Below are positions 1-7,370 of a DNA stretch of 64,000 bases, piece after piece. The position numbers and the translations under genes are program-made. The stretch comes from Amycolatopsis vastitatis (GTDB lineage: Bacteria > Actinomycetota > Actinomycetes > Mycobacteriales > Pseudonocardiaceae). The notes below the pieces were generated by a model. That model did no database searches, was not told the DNA's origin, and saw only the letters and a program-made list of their open reading frames with translations. The stretch lies in assembly GCF_002234595.1 (NCBI RefSeq), contig NZ_NMUL01000023.1:62001-126000 (forward strand), read 5' to 3'. Numbering within the stretch: the stretch's first letter is position 1; every line of letters begins with the position of its first letter.

Positions 1-115
1 CGTCGCAGAACCGGACCTCCTCGGTGAACCCGAAGACCCTGGTCAGCCAGGCGAGCGCCGCCGTGGCGTCGGCGTAGTAGAGGTAGGGCGCCAGGCCCCG
101 ATAGCCGCTGCTCAT
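1..115 (-). CDS. VOC/glyoxalase-like protein, N-terminal part (cut by window edge)
   Basis: Only the first 38 codons lie in the window, reading leftward from an ATG at 115. The visible protein begins MSSGYRGLAPYLYYADATAA and continues with a segment containing WLTRVFGF. This is typical of the first beta-alpha module of small vicinal-oxygen-chelate (glyoxalase/bleomycin-resistance) proteins of the PhnB-like type, in which 'ylyyaDa..A..Wl..vFGF' is the signature. Substrate cannot be told. The gene is divergent from the TPR gene at 188. Confidence 0.7.
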   Translation of the reverse strand, partial: MSSGYRGLAPYLYYADATAALAWLTRVFGFTEEVRFCD

Positions 116-187
116 GGCGGCACAGTCCATCACGTCTCGTTTCGAGGCGTGTGCATCCCCCTCTCCCGGGGTAACGTGGGAGTGACC

Positions 188-592
188 ATGACGGACGCCG
201 CAGCTGCTTCGCAGCCTCCCGAGGAGTCGCGGTTCCATGCCTTCCGCCAGGCCGAAGACCTCGTCGGCCGCCGTCGTCCGCTCGACGCCCTGAAGGCGTT
301 GCAGCCCCTGCTGGACTCCGAAGCGGACAAGCCGTCGGTGCACCTGCTGGCCGGGCGCGCGTACTTCCACTCCGCGCAGCTGCGGCGGGCCGAGCAGGCG
401 TTCACGCGGGTGCTGGAGCTGGACCCGACGGACCACTACGCGAGGTTCATCCTGGGCCGGACGCTGCAGCGCCTCGGCCGGTTCGTCGAGGCGCTGGCGC
501 AGATGCGGATGGCGTCGGCGATGAACCCGGTACCGGAGTACCTCGAGGCGATCAGCGAGGTCAAGGCCCACATCGCACTGCGCGAACGCTGA
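188..592 (+). CDS. Tetratricopeptide-repeat protein
   Basis: A 134-residue soluble protein. After a short polar N-terminus it carries about two and a half TPR helix pairs: one around residues 30-60 (DALKALQPLLDSE), one around 60-90 with the typical A-Y-F and A.FTRVLELDP pattern, and a third near 95-120 (ILGRTLQRLGRFVEALAQM). Such proteins mediate protein-protein contacts and have no enzymatic motif. The ATG at 188 is chosen because GTGGGAG lies 5 bases upstream; an in-frame GTG at 182 is possible. A role beyond scaffolding cannot be inferred. Confidence 0.85.
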   Translation: MTDAAAASQPPEESRFHAFRQAEDLVGRRRPLDALKALQPLLDSEADKPSVHLLAGRAYFHSAQLRRAEQAFTRVLELDPTDHYARFILGRTLQRLGRFVEALAQMRMASAMNPVPEYLEAISEVKAHIALRER

Positions 593-717
593 GGCGGCAG
601 GGCCGAACGGCCCGGGTCACCTCGGCCGTTCGGCCGACCGACGCGGGCCCCTCGACCGATGTCCGGCATGCCGTCGTCCGGCGAAGCTGGTTCCAGACCG
701 AACAGGGAGGAACCACG

Positions 718-810
718 ATGTCGATCTTCGCCACGCTGGGTGCTTACGCCGGGCTGCTGCTGCTCGTCCTGATGGCCGTCACGCCGCTCATCGTCGACCG
801 CGAACTCTGA
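718..810 (+). CDS. 30-residue single-span membrane peptide
   Basis: A very short ORF, MSIFATLGAYAGLLLLVLMA followed by VTPLIVDREL, preceded by a strong Shine-Dalgarno GGGAGG with 6-7 bases to the ATG. Residues about 4-25 form one uninterrupted hydrophobic helix, and the C-terminus is charged (DREL). The combination of near-perfect ribosome binding site, clean start and stop and a transmembrane composition argues for a real membrane microprotein. No function can be assigned. It stands alone in the gap after the TPR gene. Confidence 0.6.
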   Translation: MSIFATLGAYAGLLLLVLMAVTPLIVDREL

Positions 811-899
811 CGGTTCCGCCTGTTCCGCGCGGCAGAGCGGGCACTCGGCAGGAGTTCGTGCGGCGCGCTGGCGCTCGGCTCCGCGGTGGCCGGATGTCG

Positions 900-943
900 T
901 GAACGACTCGTTCATGACGTCTGACGACAGGAAAGAGTCGTTC
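900..943. repeat. Double palindrome, 30-bp spaced
   Basis: TGAACGACTCGTTCA at 900-914 is a perfect 15-bp palindrome around a central C. A second, one-mismatch copy (GAAAGAGTCGTTC, 931-943) is centred exactly 30 bases later, and TCGTTCATGACGTC is repeated at 908-921 and 938-951. The layout matches the double palindrome at 44454-44506. Confidence 0.65.
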
Positions 944-970
944 ATGACGTCGCGGACGCGTCCGTCGGCT

Positions 971-1326
971 GACTTTGCCAGAACTCCCGCCGCAGAAACC
1001 TTCCCCGCCCTCCTGGGCAGGGTTCCGGCAAGGTCGTGTTGTTGCCGGTAGCTCCGCAAAGCACTCGTTGTGCCCACCACCCCGAAGCCGGATTATGACT
1101 ACGGACGGCAGTACCGCGTCAAGGCGGGAAAGCGTGCCTTGACCCGGCACCTCCGTCCGTGTTCTGGCTTCGTATCGGGGTGGCAGGGAGGGTCTGGGTG
1201 GGGCGCCGGTAATGCCATCCACGTGCCGTCACGCCGGTGAGGCACCTGAAAAAGGGGGGCTACGACTTTGCCGGGGACCCCTGGGCCCGAAAACCTCCCC
1301 CGCCCTCCCAGGGGGGCGTCCCCAAG
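971..1326. repeat. Two diverged copies of a ~62-bp hairpin element (971-1032, 1264-1326)
   Basis: Both copies start GACTTTGCC, share an internal block close to AAACCTCCCCCGCCCTCC, and end CCnnCAAG. In each, the flanks pair as an imperfect stem (CTTTGCC... with ...GGCAAG or ...CCCCAAG). They are direct repeats 293 bases apart. The paired changes suggest selection for the hairpin rather than for coding. Confidence 0.55.
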
Positions 1327-1417
1327 TCCAGTCTATCGGCCCACACCGACAAGCCCCGGCGACAAAGGCGATTCCGGCGATCCTGTCCACAATCCCGGTG
1401 GCCTGTGGACAACTGCG

Positions 1418-2263
1418 TCACGGTGCGACGCTCGCCTCCGCGTAGGCGTCCGCCGCGCTGAACACGTCCTGTCCGTACTCCACCGCCGGGTTGTAGAAGA
1501 GGATCGCGCGCCACCAGCCCGCCGGTGTACCCAGGTCGTCGCCGCCCGAGCAGAGGAAGCGGGCCGCCGTGAATGCCGCGTCGTCGATGTTCTGCGGGTC
1601 CGGCGCGCCGCCGTCGCCGTTCGCGCGCTGCTGGTACTTCTTCCAGGTCGACGGCAGGAACTGCATCGGGCCGATCGCGTGGTCCCAGGCCTTGTCGCCG
1701 TCGAGCTTGCCGCCGTCGGTGTCGTGGACCGCCGGCACTCCGGGCGCGCCGTCCAGGGGTGGCCCGACGACCGGCTTCGTGACGCGGCCGTTCGCGTCGA
1801 TCGCCGAGAGGTCGAACGCCGCGCGCTCGGCCTCGACCCGGCCGATGCCCGCCAGCGTCGCCCACGCGAGGTGGCACGTCGGCTTCTGGCTCTGCATCCA
1901 CATCTCCGCCCGGCCGTACGCCGACAGCACGCGCGCCGTGACGTGCGTCTTGCCCGCGACGCGGGCCGCCCACGCGTCCAACTCGGCCTGGTCGGACACC
2001 TTCGGCCGGTCGACCGGTGCGGCGAGCCCGGCACGCGGCGCTTCGGCGCCCGGCTGCGGGCGCTGCTCCGGGATGACCAGCGCCGGCTGCGCGGACGGCG
2101 TCACCGCGGGCGCGTCCGGGTTCCGGACACCGATGGTGACGACGAGGATCACGCCGGTGAGCACGAGCCCCAGCGCGAGGCCGGCCCGGCCGAGATACCG
2201 CCGCGGCGGACCACCCGGAGGCGGCGACGGAGGCGTGACGGTCGGCTGAGCGGTTTCGGCCAC
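1418..2263 (-). CDS. Membrane-anchored lytic murein transglycosylase (LpqU position)
   Basis: 281 residues. A proline-rich cytosolic tail (1-20) precedes a membrane anchor (about 26-45). After a linker comes an SLT-type transglycosylase domain with the catalytic glutamate at E144 in GIGRVEAERA, followed by IGPMQFLPSTW and a C-terminal AARFLCSGG...YNPAVEYG, the usual SLT/MltB-like lobes. It would cleave peptidoglycan glycan strands at the outer membrane face. In mycobacteria the lpqU transglycosylase sits beside mazG/mfd; here the efe, rifamycin and ECF blocks separate them. An inverted repeat just past the stop (1383-1412) may terminate it. Confidence 0.88.
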   Translation of the reverse strand: MAETAQPTVTPPSPPPGGPPRRYLGRAGLALGLVLTGVILVVTIGVRNPDAPAVTPSAQPALVIPEQRPQPGAEAPRAGLAAPVDRPKVSDQAELDAWAARVAGKTHVTARVLSAYGRAEMWMQSQKPTCHLAWATLAGIGRVEAERAAFDLSAIDANGRVTKPVVGPPLDGAPGVPAVHDTDGGKLDGDKAWDHAIGPMQFLPSTWKKYQQRANGDGGAPDPQNIDDAAFTAARFLCSGGDDLGTPAGWWRAILFYNPAVEYGQDVFSAADAYAEASVAP

Positions 2264-2392
2264 CCGATCAGGTTACGAGGGCACTCAAGGGGGTCCCCCA
2301 AGCGCGTGACCAGGCAAGCGGACGGTAAAAACTATCCCCCTGCCAGGGACATCACAATTTTCGTTATCGAGTCGACGCGCACCCCTCTGACC

Positions 2393-2411
2393 TGCGGTTA
2401 CCCTAACCTAA
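2393..2411. promoter_or_regulatory. DtxR/IdeR-type iron box 1
   Basis: TGCGGTTACCCTAACCTAA matches the 19-bp consensus TTAGGTTAGCCTAACCTAA at 16 of 19 positions. It lies 120 bp upstream of efeU, as expected for iron-dependent repression by a DtxR/IdeR protein. Confidence 0.65.
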
Positions 2412-2475
2412 CTCCTCTCACCAGTCCACTTTGCCCGTTTCCTCCGCCTTCTCCGGGCGTAGGCTCACTGGACTT

Positions 2476-2494
2476 ACAGGTGAGCCTTACCTAA
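2476..2494. promoter_or_regulatory. DtxR/IdeR-type iron box 2
   Basis: ACAGGTGAGCCTTACCTAA matches the DtxR/IdeR consensus at 15 of 19 positions and lies 40 bp upstream of the efeU start. It overlaps an exact inverted repeat AGGCTCAC (2461-2468) / GTGAGCCT (2480-2487), so two repressor dimers could bind side by side. Confidence 0.65.
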
Positions 2495-2533
2495 AAAGTT
2501 CACGGAGCATGCAGAACTCAGGGAGGCGGACCG

Positions 2534-3379
2534 GTGTTGTTCTCGAGCGCGCTGATCGGGCTGCGCGAAGGCCTGGAAGCCGCGCTGGTCGTCAGCATCC
2601 TGGTGGCGTTCCTCGTCAAGACCGAGCGGCGGCACGCGCTGCGCTGGGTGTGGCCCGGCGTCGGCGCCGCGGTGCTGCTGTCGATCGCCGTCGGCGCGGT
2701 CCTCACCTTCACGACCAACCAGCTGACCTTCGAGCACCAGGAGCTGCTCGGCGGCAGTCTGTCGATCGTCGCCGTCGTCTTCGTCACGGCGATGATCTTC
2801 TGGATGCGCAAGGCGGCCAAGAGCATCGCCGCCGAGTTGCGCGGGAAGATGGACGACGCGCTGGACGTCGGCCCCGCGGCCGTGCTGCTGCTGTCGTTCC
2901 TCGCGGTCGGGCGCGAAGGGCTGGAGACGGCGGTGTTCTTCTACTCGACCGTCCAAGCCGCGCAGAAGGAGACCGTGCAGCCGCTGATCGGCTTCACCGT
3001 CGGCATCGCGGCCGCGGTGGTGCTCGCGTACCTGCTCTACAAGGGCGCCGTGCGGTTCAACCTCTCCAAGTTCTTCACGATCACCGGCGTGCTGCTGGTG
3101 TTCGTCGCCGCGGGCGTGCTCGGCTACGGCCTGCACGACCTGCAGGAGGCCGCGTTCCTGCCCGGCATCGACACCCTCGCCTTCGACGCTTCGGCCACGC
3201 TGCCCGAGACGTCCTGGTACGGCGCCCTGCTGAAGGGCATCTTCAACTACTCGCAGCAGACGACCGTGCTGCAGGCCGTCGCCTGGGTCGCCTACGTCGC
3301 CATCGTGCTGCCCCTCTTCCTCAAGCCCAGCAAGAAGACCGCGCCGGCGCCCGCCGCCGCGGCCGCCTCGAAGGAGTGA
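2534..3379 (+). CDS. efeU: EfeU/FTR1-family iron permease
   Basis: 281 residues and seven hydrophobic segments. The two REGLE iron-coordinating motifs characteristic of the Ftr1/EfeU family are at residues 11-15 and 127-131, and a lysine/alanine-rich cytoplasmic tail closes the protein. It carries iron across the cytoplasmic membrane, coupled to EfeO and EfeB. The start is GTG at 2534 after GGGAGGCGG. It is the first gene of efeUOB, 2 bp ahead of efeO, and sits under two iron boxes, so induction on iron limitation is expected. Confidence 0.95.
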   Translation: MLFSSALIGLREGLEAALVVSILVAFLVKTERRHALRWVWPGVGAAVLLSIAVGAVLTFTTNQLTFEHQELLGGSLSIVAVVFVTAMIFWMRKAAKSIAAELRGKMDDALDVGPAAVLLLSFLAVGREGLETAVFFYSTVQAAQKETVQPLIGFTVGIAAAVVLAYLLYKGAVRFNLSKFFTITGVLLVFVAAGVLGYGLHDLQEAAFLPGIDTLAFDASATLPETSWYGALLKGIFNYSQQTTVLQAVAWVAYVAIVLPLFLKPSKKTAPAPAAAAASKE

Positions 3380-3381
3380 CC

Positions 3382-4518
3382 GTGCGCAAGACCCCCTCGC
3401 TGGCCGTACTGGCCGGCGCCACCATGTTGGTGACGCTCGCCGCGTGCGGCAGCAAGAGCGACACCGCGGGCGGCCCGGCCGGCGGCCCGATCAAGGTCTC
3501 GGCGTCCGACACCGCGTGCGAGGTTTCCGCCACCACGGCCGGCGCGGGCAACCTGACCTTCGAGATCACCAACAAGGGCAGCAAGGTCACCGAGTTCTAC
3601 CTCTACGCCGAGGGCGACCGGATCATGGGCGAGGTCGAGAACATCGCGCCCGGGCTGAACCGGCGGCTGATCGTCGAGGTCGCCGACGCCGGCAAGTACC
3701 AGACCGCGTGCAAGCCGGGCATGTCCGGCACCGGCATCCGCGGCGACTTCACCGTCACCGGCGGCGTCGCGAAGCAGAACAACGCCGACGCGCAGAAGGC
3801 GCAGGCCACCAAGAGCTACGCCGACTACATCGCGAACAACACCGCCGCGCTGCAGGACGAGACGACGAAGTTCGCCGACCTCGTGAAGACCGGCAAGGTG
3901 GACGAAGCCAAGGCCGCGTACGCGCGCACCCGCGTCTACTACGAGCGGATCGAGCCGGTGGCCGAGAAGTTCGGCGACCTGGACCCGGCCATCGACGTCC
4001 GTGAGGCCGACCTCGAGCCGAACCAGCAGTTCACCGGGTTCCACCGGCTGGAGAAGGACCTGTTCAAGACCGGCCTGCAGCCCGACAGCGGGCAGATCGC
4101 CGACAAGCTGGTGACCGACGTCAAGGACCTGGTCGCCAAGACGAAGACGCTCGAACTGTCCGCTTTGGACCTCGCGAACGGCGCCAAGGGCCTGCTCGAC
4201 GAGGTCGCCACCGGCAAGATCACCGGCGAAGAAGAAGCCTTCTCGCACACCGACCTCTGGGACTTCCAGGCCAACGTGGACGGCTCGAAGGGCGCGATCA
4301 CCTCGCTGCGCCCGATCCTGCAGGTGAAGGACCCCGCCCTGGTGTCCACTTTGGACAAGGAGTTCGCGAACGTCCAGAGCCTGCTCGACAAGCAGCGCGC
4401 CGGTGACGGCTTCAAGCTCTACACCGAACTTTCCCAGGACCGGGTCAAGGAGTTCGCCTCGGCCGTCGACGCGCTGAGCGAACCGCTGAGCAAGGTTGCG
4501 GAGGTCGTCTCCAAGTGA
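3382..4518 (+). CDS. efeO: EfeO iron-binding lipoprotein (cupredoxin + M75)
   Basis: 378 residues. A lipoprotein signal ends with lipobox LAAC (Cys22). Residues about 40-127 form the cupredoxin-like domain and 140-375 the imelysin-like M75 domain with the HxxE motif H221-R-L-E224. It delivers iron to EfeU and works with the EfeB peroxidase on the outer face of the membrane. The GTG start at 3382 follows the efeU stop directly, and the 3' end overlaps the efeB GTG start by 4 bp (GTGA), indicating translational coupling. Confidence 0.95.
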   Translation: MRKTPSLAVLAGATMLVTLAACGSKSDTAGGPAGGPIKVSASDTACEVSATTAGAGNLTFEITNKGSKVTEFYLYAEGDRIMGEVENIAPGLNRRLIVEVADAGKYQTACKPGMSGTGIRGDFTVTGGVAKQNNADAQKAQATKSYADYIANNTAALQDETTKFADLVKTGKVDEAKAAYARTRVYYERIEPVAEKFGDLDPAIDVREADLEPNQQFTGFHRLEKDLFKTGLQPDSGQIADKLVTDVKDLVAKTKTLELSALDLANGAKGLLDEVATGKITGEEEAFSHTDLWDFQANVDGSKGAITSLRPILQVKDPALVSTLDKEFANVQSLLDKQRAGDGFKLYTELSQDRVKEFASAVDALSEPLSKVAEVVSK

Positions 4519-5774
4519 CGTCGACAGAGGGCACGCGCGTCTCGCGGCGGAAGCTCTTCGGCCTGGCCGGCGCGGGTGTCGCGCTCGCCGGGGCGGGGGC
4601 CGCCGCCGGCATCGGAATCGACAAGGTGACGAGCAGCAACGCCGAGGCGTCGACGAACACCGTCGACTTCCACGGCGAGCACCAGGCCGGGATCGTCACG
4701 CCGGCGCAGGCCAACCTGCACTTCGCGGCCCTCGACGTCACGACGAAGGACCGCGAGAAGCTGCGTCAGCTGCTCAAGACGTGGACCGACGCGGCCCGCC
4801 GGATGACGGCGGGCCAGGAGGTCGTCGCGAACGGCGCGGTGGGCAGCGGCTCGTACGCCCCGCCCGGCGACACCGGCGAGGCGCTCGACCTGCCGCCGTC
4901 GAACCTGACGCTGACCATCGGCTTCGGCCCGTCGCTGTTCGACGGCCGGTTCGGCCTGTCGGCCAAGCGCCCGCCGCAGCTGGTCGACCTGCCGCTGTTC
5001 CCGAAGGACAAGCTCGACCCGGCCCGCAGCGGCGGCGACCTGTGCATCCAGGCCTGCGCGGACGACCCGCAGGTGGCGGTGCACGCGGTGCGCAACCTGG
5101 TGCGGCTCGGCTTCGGCGTGACCGAGGTCCGCTGGTCGCAGCTCGGCTTCGGCCGCAGCTCGTCGACGTCGCGGGCGCAGCAGACGCCCCGGAACCTGTT
5201 CGGGTTCAAGGACGGCACGAACAACATCAAGTCCGAGGACACCGACTTCCTGCGCGACCAGGTGTGGGCCGAGGCCGGCGACGGCCAGGCGTGGATGGCG
5301 GGCGGCTCGTACCTGGTGGCGCGCCGGATCCGGATGCACATCGAGACGTGGGACCGCGAGACCCTCGACGGCCAGGAGAAGATCATCGGCCGCACGAAGG
5401 GCACCGGCGCCCCGCTGGGCCAGACCGCGGAGTTCGACGAGCTGGACCTGGACGTCGGCGGCGCGGGTGGCGAGAAGGTGATCCCGGAGGACGCGCACGT
5501 CCGGCTGGCCTCGCACCAGGCACTGAACGGCGTCCGGATCCTGCGGCGCGGCTACAACTTCGTCGACGGCTCCGACGGCGTCGGGCACCTCGAAGCGGGG
5601 CTGTTCTTCCTGGCCTTCAACCGCGACACCCGGAAGCAGTACGTGCCGATGCAGCAGGCGCTGTCGTCGAAGGACGCGATGATGGAGTACGTCCAGCACA
5701 CCGGCTCCGCGCACTTCGCGGTCCCGCCGGGGGTGACCCGCGAGTCGAGCTGGGCGGACGCTCTGTTCTCCTGA
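4515..5774 (+). CDS. efeB: EfeB Dyp-type haem peroxidase, Tat-exported
   Basis: 419 residues beginning with a twin-arginine signal (SRRKLFGLAG, residues 10-19) and hydrophobic stretch. The mature part is a dye-decolorising peroxidase: GFKDG at 230-234 is the GxxDG haem-pocket motif and AHVRLA holds the proximal histidine. In the EfeUOB system the haem enzyme oxidises ferrous iron or extracts iron from haem outside the membrane. It is coupled to efeO by a GTGA overlap, and the following hydrolase gene starts 5 bp after its stop, so co-transcription is likely. Confidence 0.95.
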   Translation: MTSTEGTRVSRRKLFGLAGAGVALAGAGAAAGIGIDKVTSSNAEASTNTVDFHGEHQAGIVTPAQANLHFAALDVTTKDREKLRQLLKTWTDAARRMTAGQEVVANGAVGSGSYAPPGDTGEALDLPPSNLTLTIGFGPSLFDGRFGLSAKRPPQLVDLPLFPKDKLDPARSGGDLCIQACADDPQVAVHAVRNLVRLGFGVTEVRWSQLGFGRSSSTSRAQQTPRNLFGFKDGTNNIKSEDTDFLRDQVWAEAGDGQAWMAGGSYLVARRIRMHIETWDRETLDGQEKIIGRTKGTGAPLGQTAEFDELDLDVGGAGGEKVIPEDAHVRLASHQALNGVRILRRGYNFVDGSDGVGHLEAGLFFLAFNRDTRKQYVPMQQALSSKDAMMEYVQHTGSAHFAVPPGVTRESSWADALFS

Positions 5775-5779
5775 ACCCC

Positions 5780-6916
5780 ATGATCGACATTCCCCTGACC
5801 GCGGACCTCGTCCGCGGTGCCCTCGAACTCGAACGCACCGAGCGCGGCCTGGTGCCGCACCGGCTCCCGGCTCGCGCGCGGGCCCAGAACAGCGACCCGC
5901 GGCTCGCCTTGGCGGAGGCGCAGCCGGCGGGCGTCCGGCTGCGGTTCCGGACCCGGGCCGACGTCGTCGAGCTGGAGACGCTGCGGACCAAGCAGGTGTA
6001 CGCCGGCGCCCCGCCGCGGCCGGACGGGGTCTACGACCTGCTCGTCGACGGCGAGCTCACCGCGCAGGCGAGCGTGGCCGGCGGCCGCACGCTGACCGTC
6101 GACATGGCGACCGGCGCGTCCTCGCGCACCGAAGGCCCGTCCGGTGTCGTCCGGTTCGCCGGACTGGGCGGGCGGCCCAAGGACGTCGAGATCTGGTTGC
6201 CGCACAACGAGCTCACCGAACTCGTCGCCCTGCGCACCGACGCACCGGTCGAGGCGGTGCCCGCCCGCCGGGTGTGGCTGCACCACGGCAGCTCGATCAG
6301 CCACGGCTCGAACGCCGCGAGCCCCGCGACGACCTGGCCCGCGCTCGCGGCCACCGCGGCCGGCGTCGACCTGGTGAACCTCGGGTTCGGCGGCAACGCG
6401 CTGCTCGACCCGTTCACCGCGCGGGCGCTGCGCGACACCCCCGCCGACCTGATCAGCCTCAAGCTCGGCATCAACGTCGTCAACGCCGACCTGATGCGGC
6501 TGCGCGCGTTCTCCCCCGCCGTGCACGGCTTCCTCGACACGATCCGCGACGGGCACCCGGACACGCCGCTCGTGGTCGTCTCACCGCTCTACTGCCCGAT
6601 CCACGAGCAAACCCCCGGCCCGGGCGACTTCGACCACGAAGCACTGGCCGCCGGCGTGGTCCGGTTCCGCGCGACCGGGGACCCCGCCGAGCGGGCGGCG
6701 GGCAAGCTGACGCTGGAGGTCATCCGGGACGAGCTGGCCCGGATCGTGGCGCAGCGGCAGGCCGAGGACCCGAACCTGCGCTACCTCGACGGCCTGGAGC
6801 TGTACGGCGAAGCCGACTTCGCCGACCTCCCGCTGCCGGACGACCTCCACCCGTCGCCCGCGGCCCACCGCCGGATCGGCGCGCGGTTCGCGGAGAGCGT
6901 ACTGGCCGGAGGTTGA
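5780..6916 (+). CDS. SGNH/GDSL-family hydrolase
   Basis: 378 residues in two parts: an N-terminal beta-rich domain (about 1-160, resembling a carbohydrate-esterase jelly roll) and a C-terminal SGNH hydrolase. The nucleophile block is HHGSSISHG near residue 174, GFGGNA gives the block II glycine, LGINVV stands where GTND is usual, and DDLHPSP supplies the catalytic Asp-His pair. There is no signal peptide, so it acts in the cytoplasm. It probably removes acyl or acetyl groups from a small or sugar substrate. It follows efeB by 5 bp, though a link to iron uptake is not evident. Confidence 0.8.
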   Translation: MIDIPLTADLVRGALELERTERGLVPHRLPARARAQNSDPRLALAEAQPAGVRLRFRTRADVVELETLRTKQVYAGAPPRPDGVYDLLVDGELTAQASVAGGRTLTVDMATGASSRTEGPSGVVRFAGLGGRPKDVEIWLPHNELTELVALRTDAPVEAVPARRVWLHHGSSISHGSNAASPATTWPALAATAAGVDLVNLGFGGNALLDPFTARALRDTPADLISLKLGINVVNADLMRLRAFSPAVHGFLDTIRDGHPDTPLVVVSPLYCPIHEQTPGPGDFDHEALAAGVVRFRATGDPAERAAGKLTLEVIRDELARIVAQRQAEDPNLRYLDGLELYGEADFADLPLPDDLHPSPAAHRRIGARFAESVLAGG

Positions 6917-6935
6917 CTTCAAGCGAGCTTGAAGT
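6916..6935. promoter_or_regulatory. Perfect 20-bp palindrome, MerR-type operator candidate
   Basis: ACTTCAAGC-GA-GCTTGAAGT is a perfect inverted repeat placed just after a TTGACT (-35 like, 6913-6918) and ahead of the PPOX gene. This is the geometry of MerR/SoxR-class operators lying between -35 and an over-long spacer. It overlaps the stop codon of the SGNH hydrolase. No regulator gene is adjacent. Confidence 0.55.
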
Positions 6936-6949
6936 TGGAGGCTGCGATC

Positions 6950-7366
6950 ATGTTCACCGAAGCAGAGCTCGCCTACCTCGCCGCCCAGCCGCTGGGCCGC
7001 CTCGCGACCCAGCAGCCGAACGGCACCCTCCAGGTCAACCCGGTCGCCTTCCACTACAACCCGGACGAGAAGACCATCGACATCACCGGGTACAACCTGC
7101 GCAAGAGCAAGAAGTTCCGCAACATCGCGACGCACGACAAGGTCGCCTTCGTCGTCGACGACGTCCCCTCGACGAACCCCTGGCGCGTGCGGTGCCTGGA
7201 AATCCGCGGCCGCGCGGAAGCCCTGACCGGCGCCAACGTGCCCGACGGCCACCTCGACGACGCGGTGATCCGGATCCACCCCGGGCGCATCCTCGCCATG
7301 GGTGTCGAGGACGGGGACCAGGACCGGGACCCCCTCGAGCTGGAGCCGAACTTCCGCGACGTCTGA
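6950..7366 (+). CDS. PPOX-class F420-dependent oxidoreductase
   Basis: 138 residues, small split-barrel flavin/F420-binding fold. It begins MFTEAELAYLAAQPLGRLAT, and the next section has the typical VNPVAFHY and ITG...R.SKKFRNI pattern of the Rv1155-like family, ending with a C-terminal I.I.P.RI..MG strand. These proteins use F420H2 to reduce diverse substrates. The ATG at 6950 is preferred over the upstream in-frame TTG at 6929, which lies inside the operator palindrome. Convergent with helR (4 bp between stops). Confidence 0.88.
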   Translation: MFTEAELAYLAAQPLGRLATQQPNGTLQVNPVAFHYNPDEKTIDITGYNLRKSKKFRNIATHDKVAFVVDDVPSTNPWRVRCLEIRGRAEALTGANVPDGHLDDAVIRIHPGRILAMGVEDGDQDRDPLELEPNFRDV

Positions 7367-7370
7367 GGCG

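Larger units (their letters stand above)
811..1417. other. Gene-free gap filled with hairpin repeats
   Basis: About 600 bases with no convincing gene. It holds a pair of 30-bp-spaced palindromes (900-943), two copies of a roughly 62-bp imperfect hairpin element (971-1032 and 1264-1326) with a conserved loop AAACCTCCCCCGCCCTCC-like core, and an inverted pair of TTGTCCACA-like boxes (1383-1412) just beyond the transglycosylase stop codon. Longer open frames here have no ribosome binding site and a repeat-derived composition. Confidence 0.6.

Noticed and set aside
436..1080. Long minus-strand ORF of 214 codons
   Set aside because: It overlaps the TPR gene and runs through repeats; low-complexity Arg/Pro content and no ribosome site mark it as a shadow frame.
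1268..2494. Plus-strand ORF of 408 codons across the transglycosylase
   Set aside because: Antisense frame typical of high-GC DNA; the minus-strand gene has clear domain motifs.
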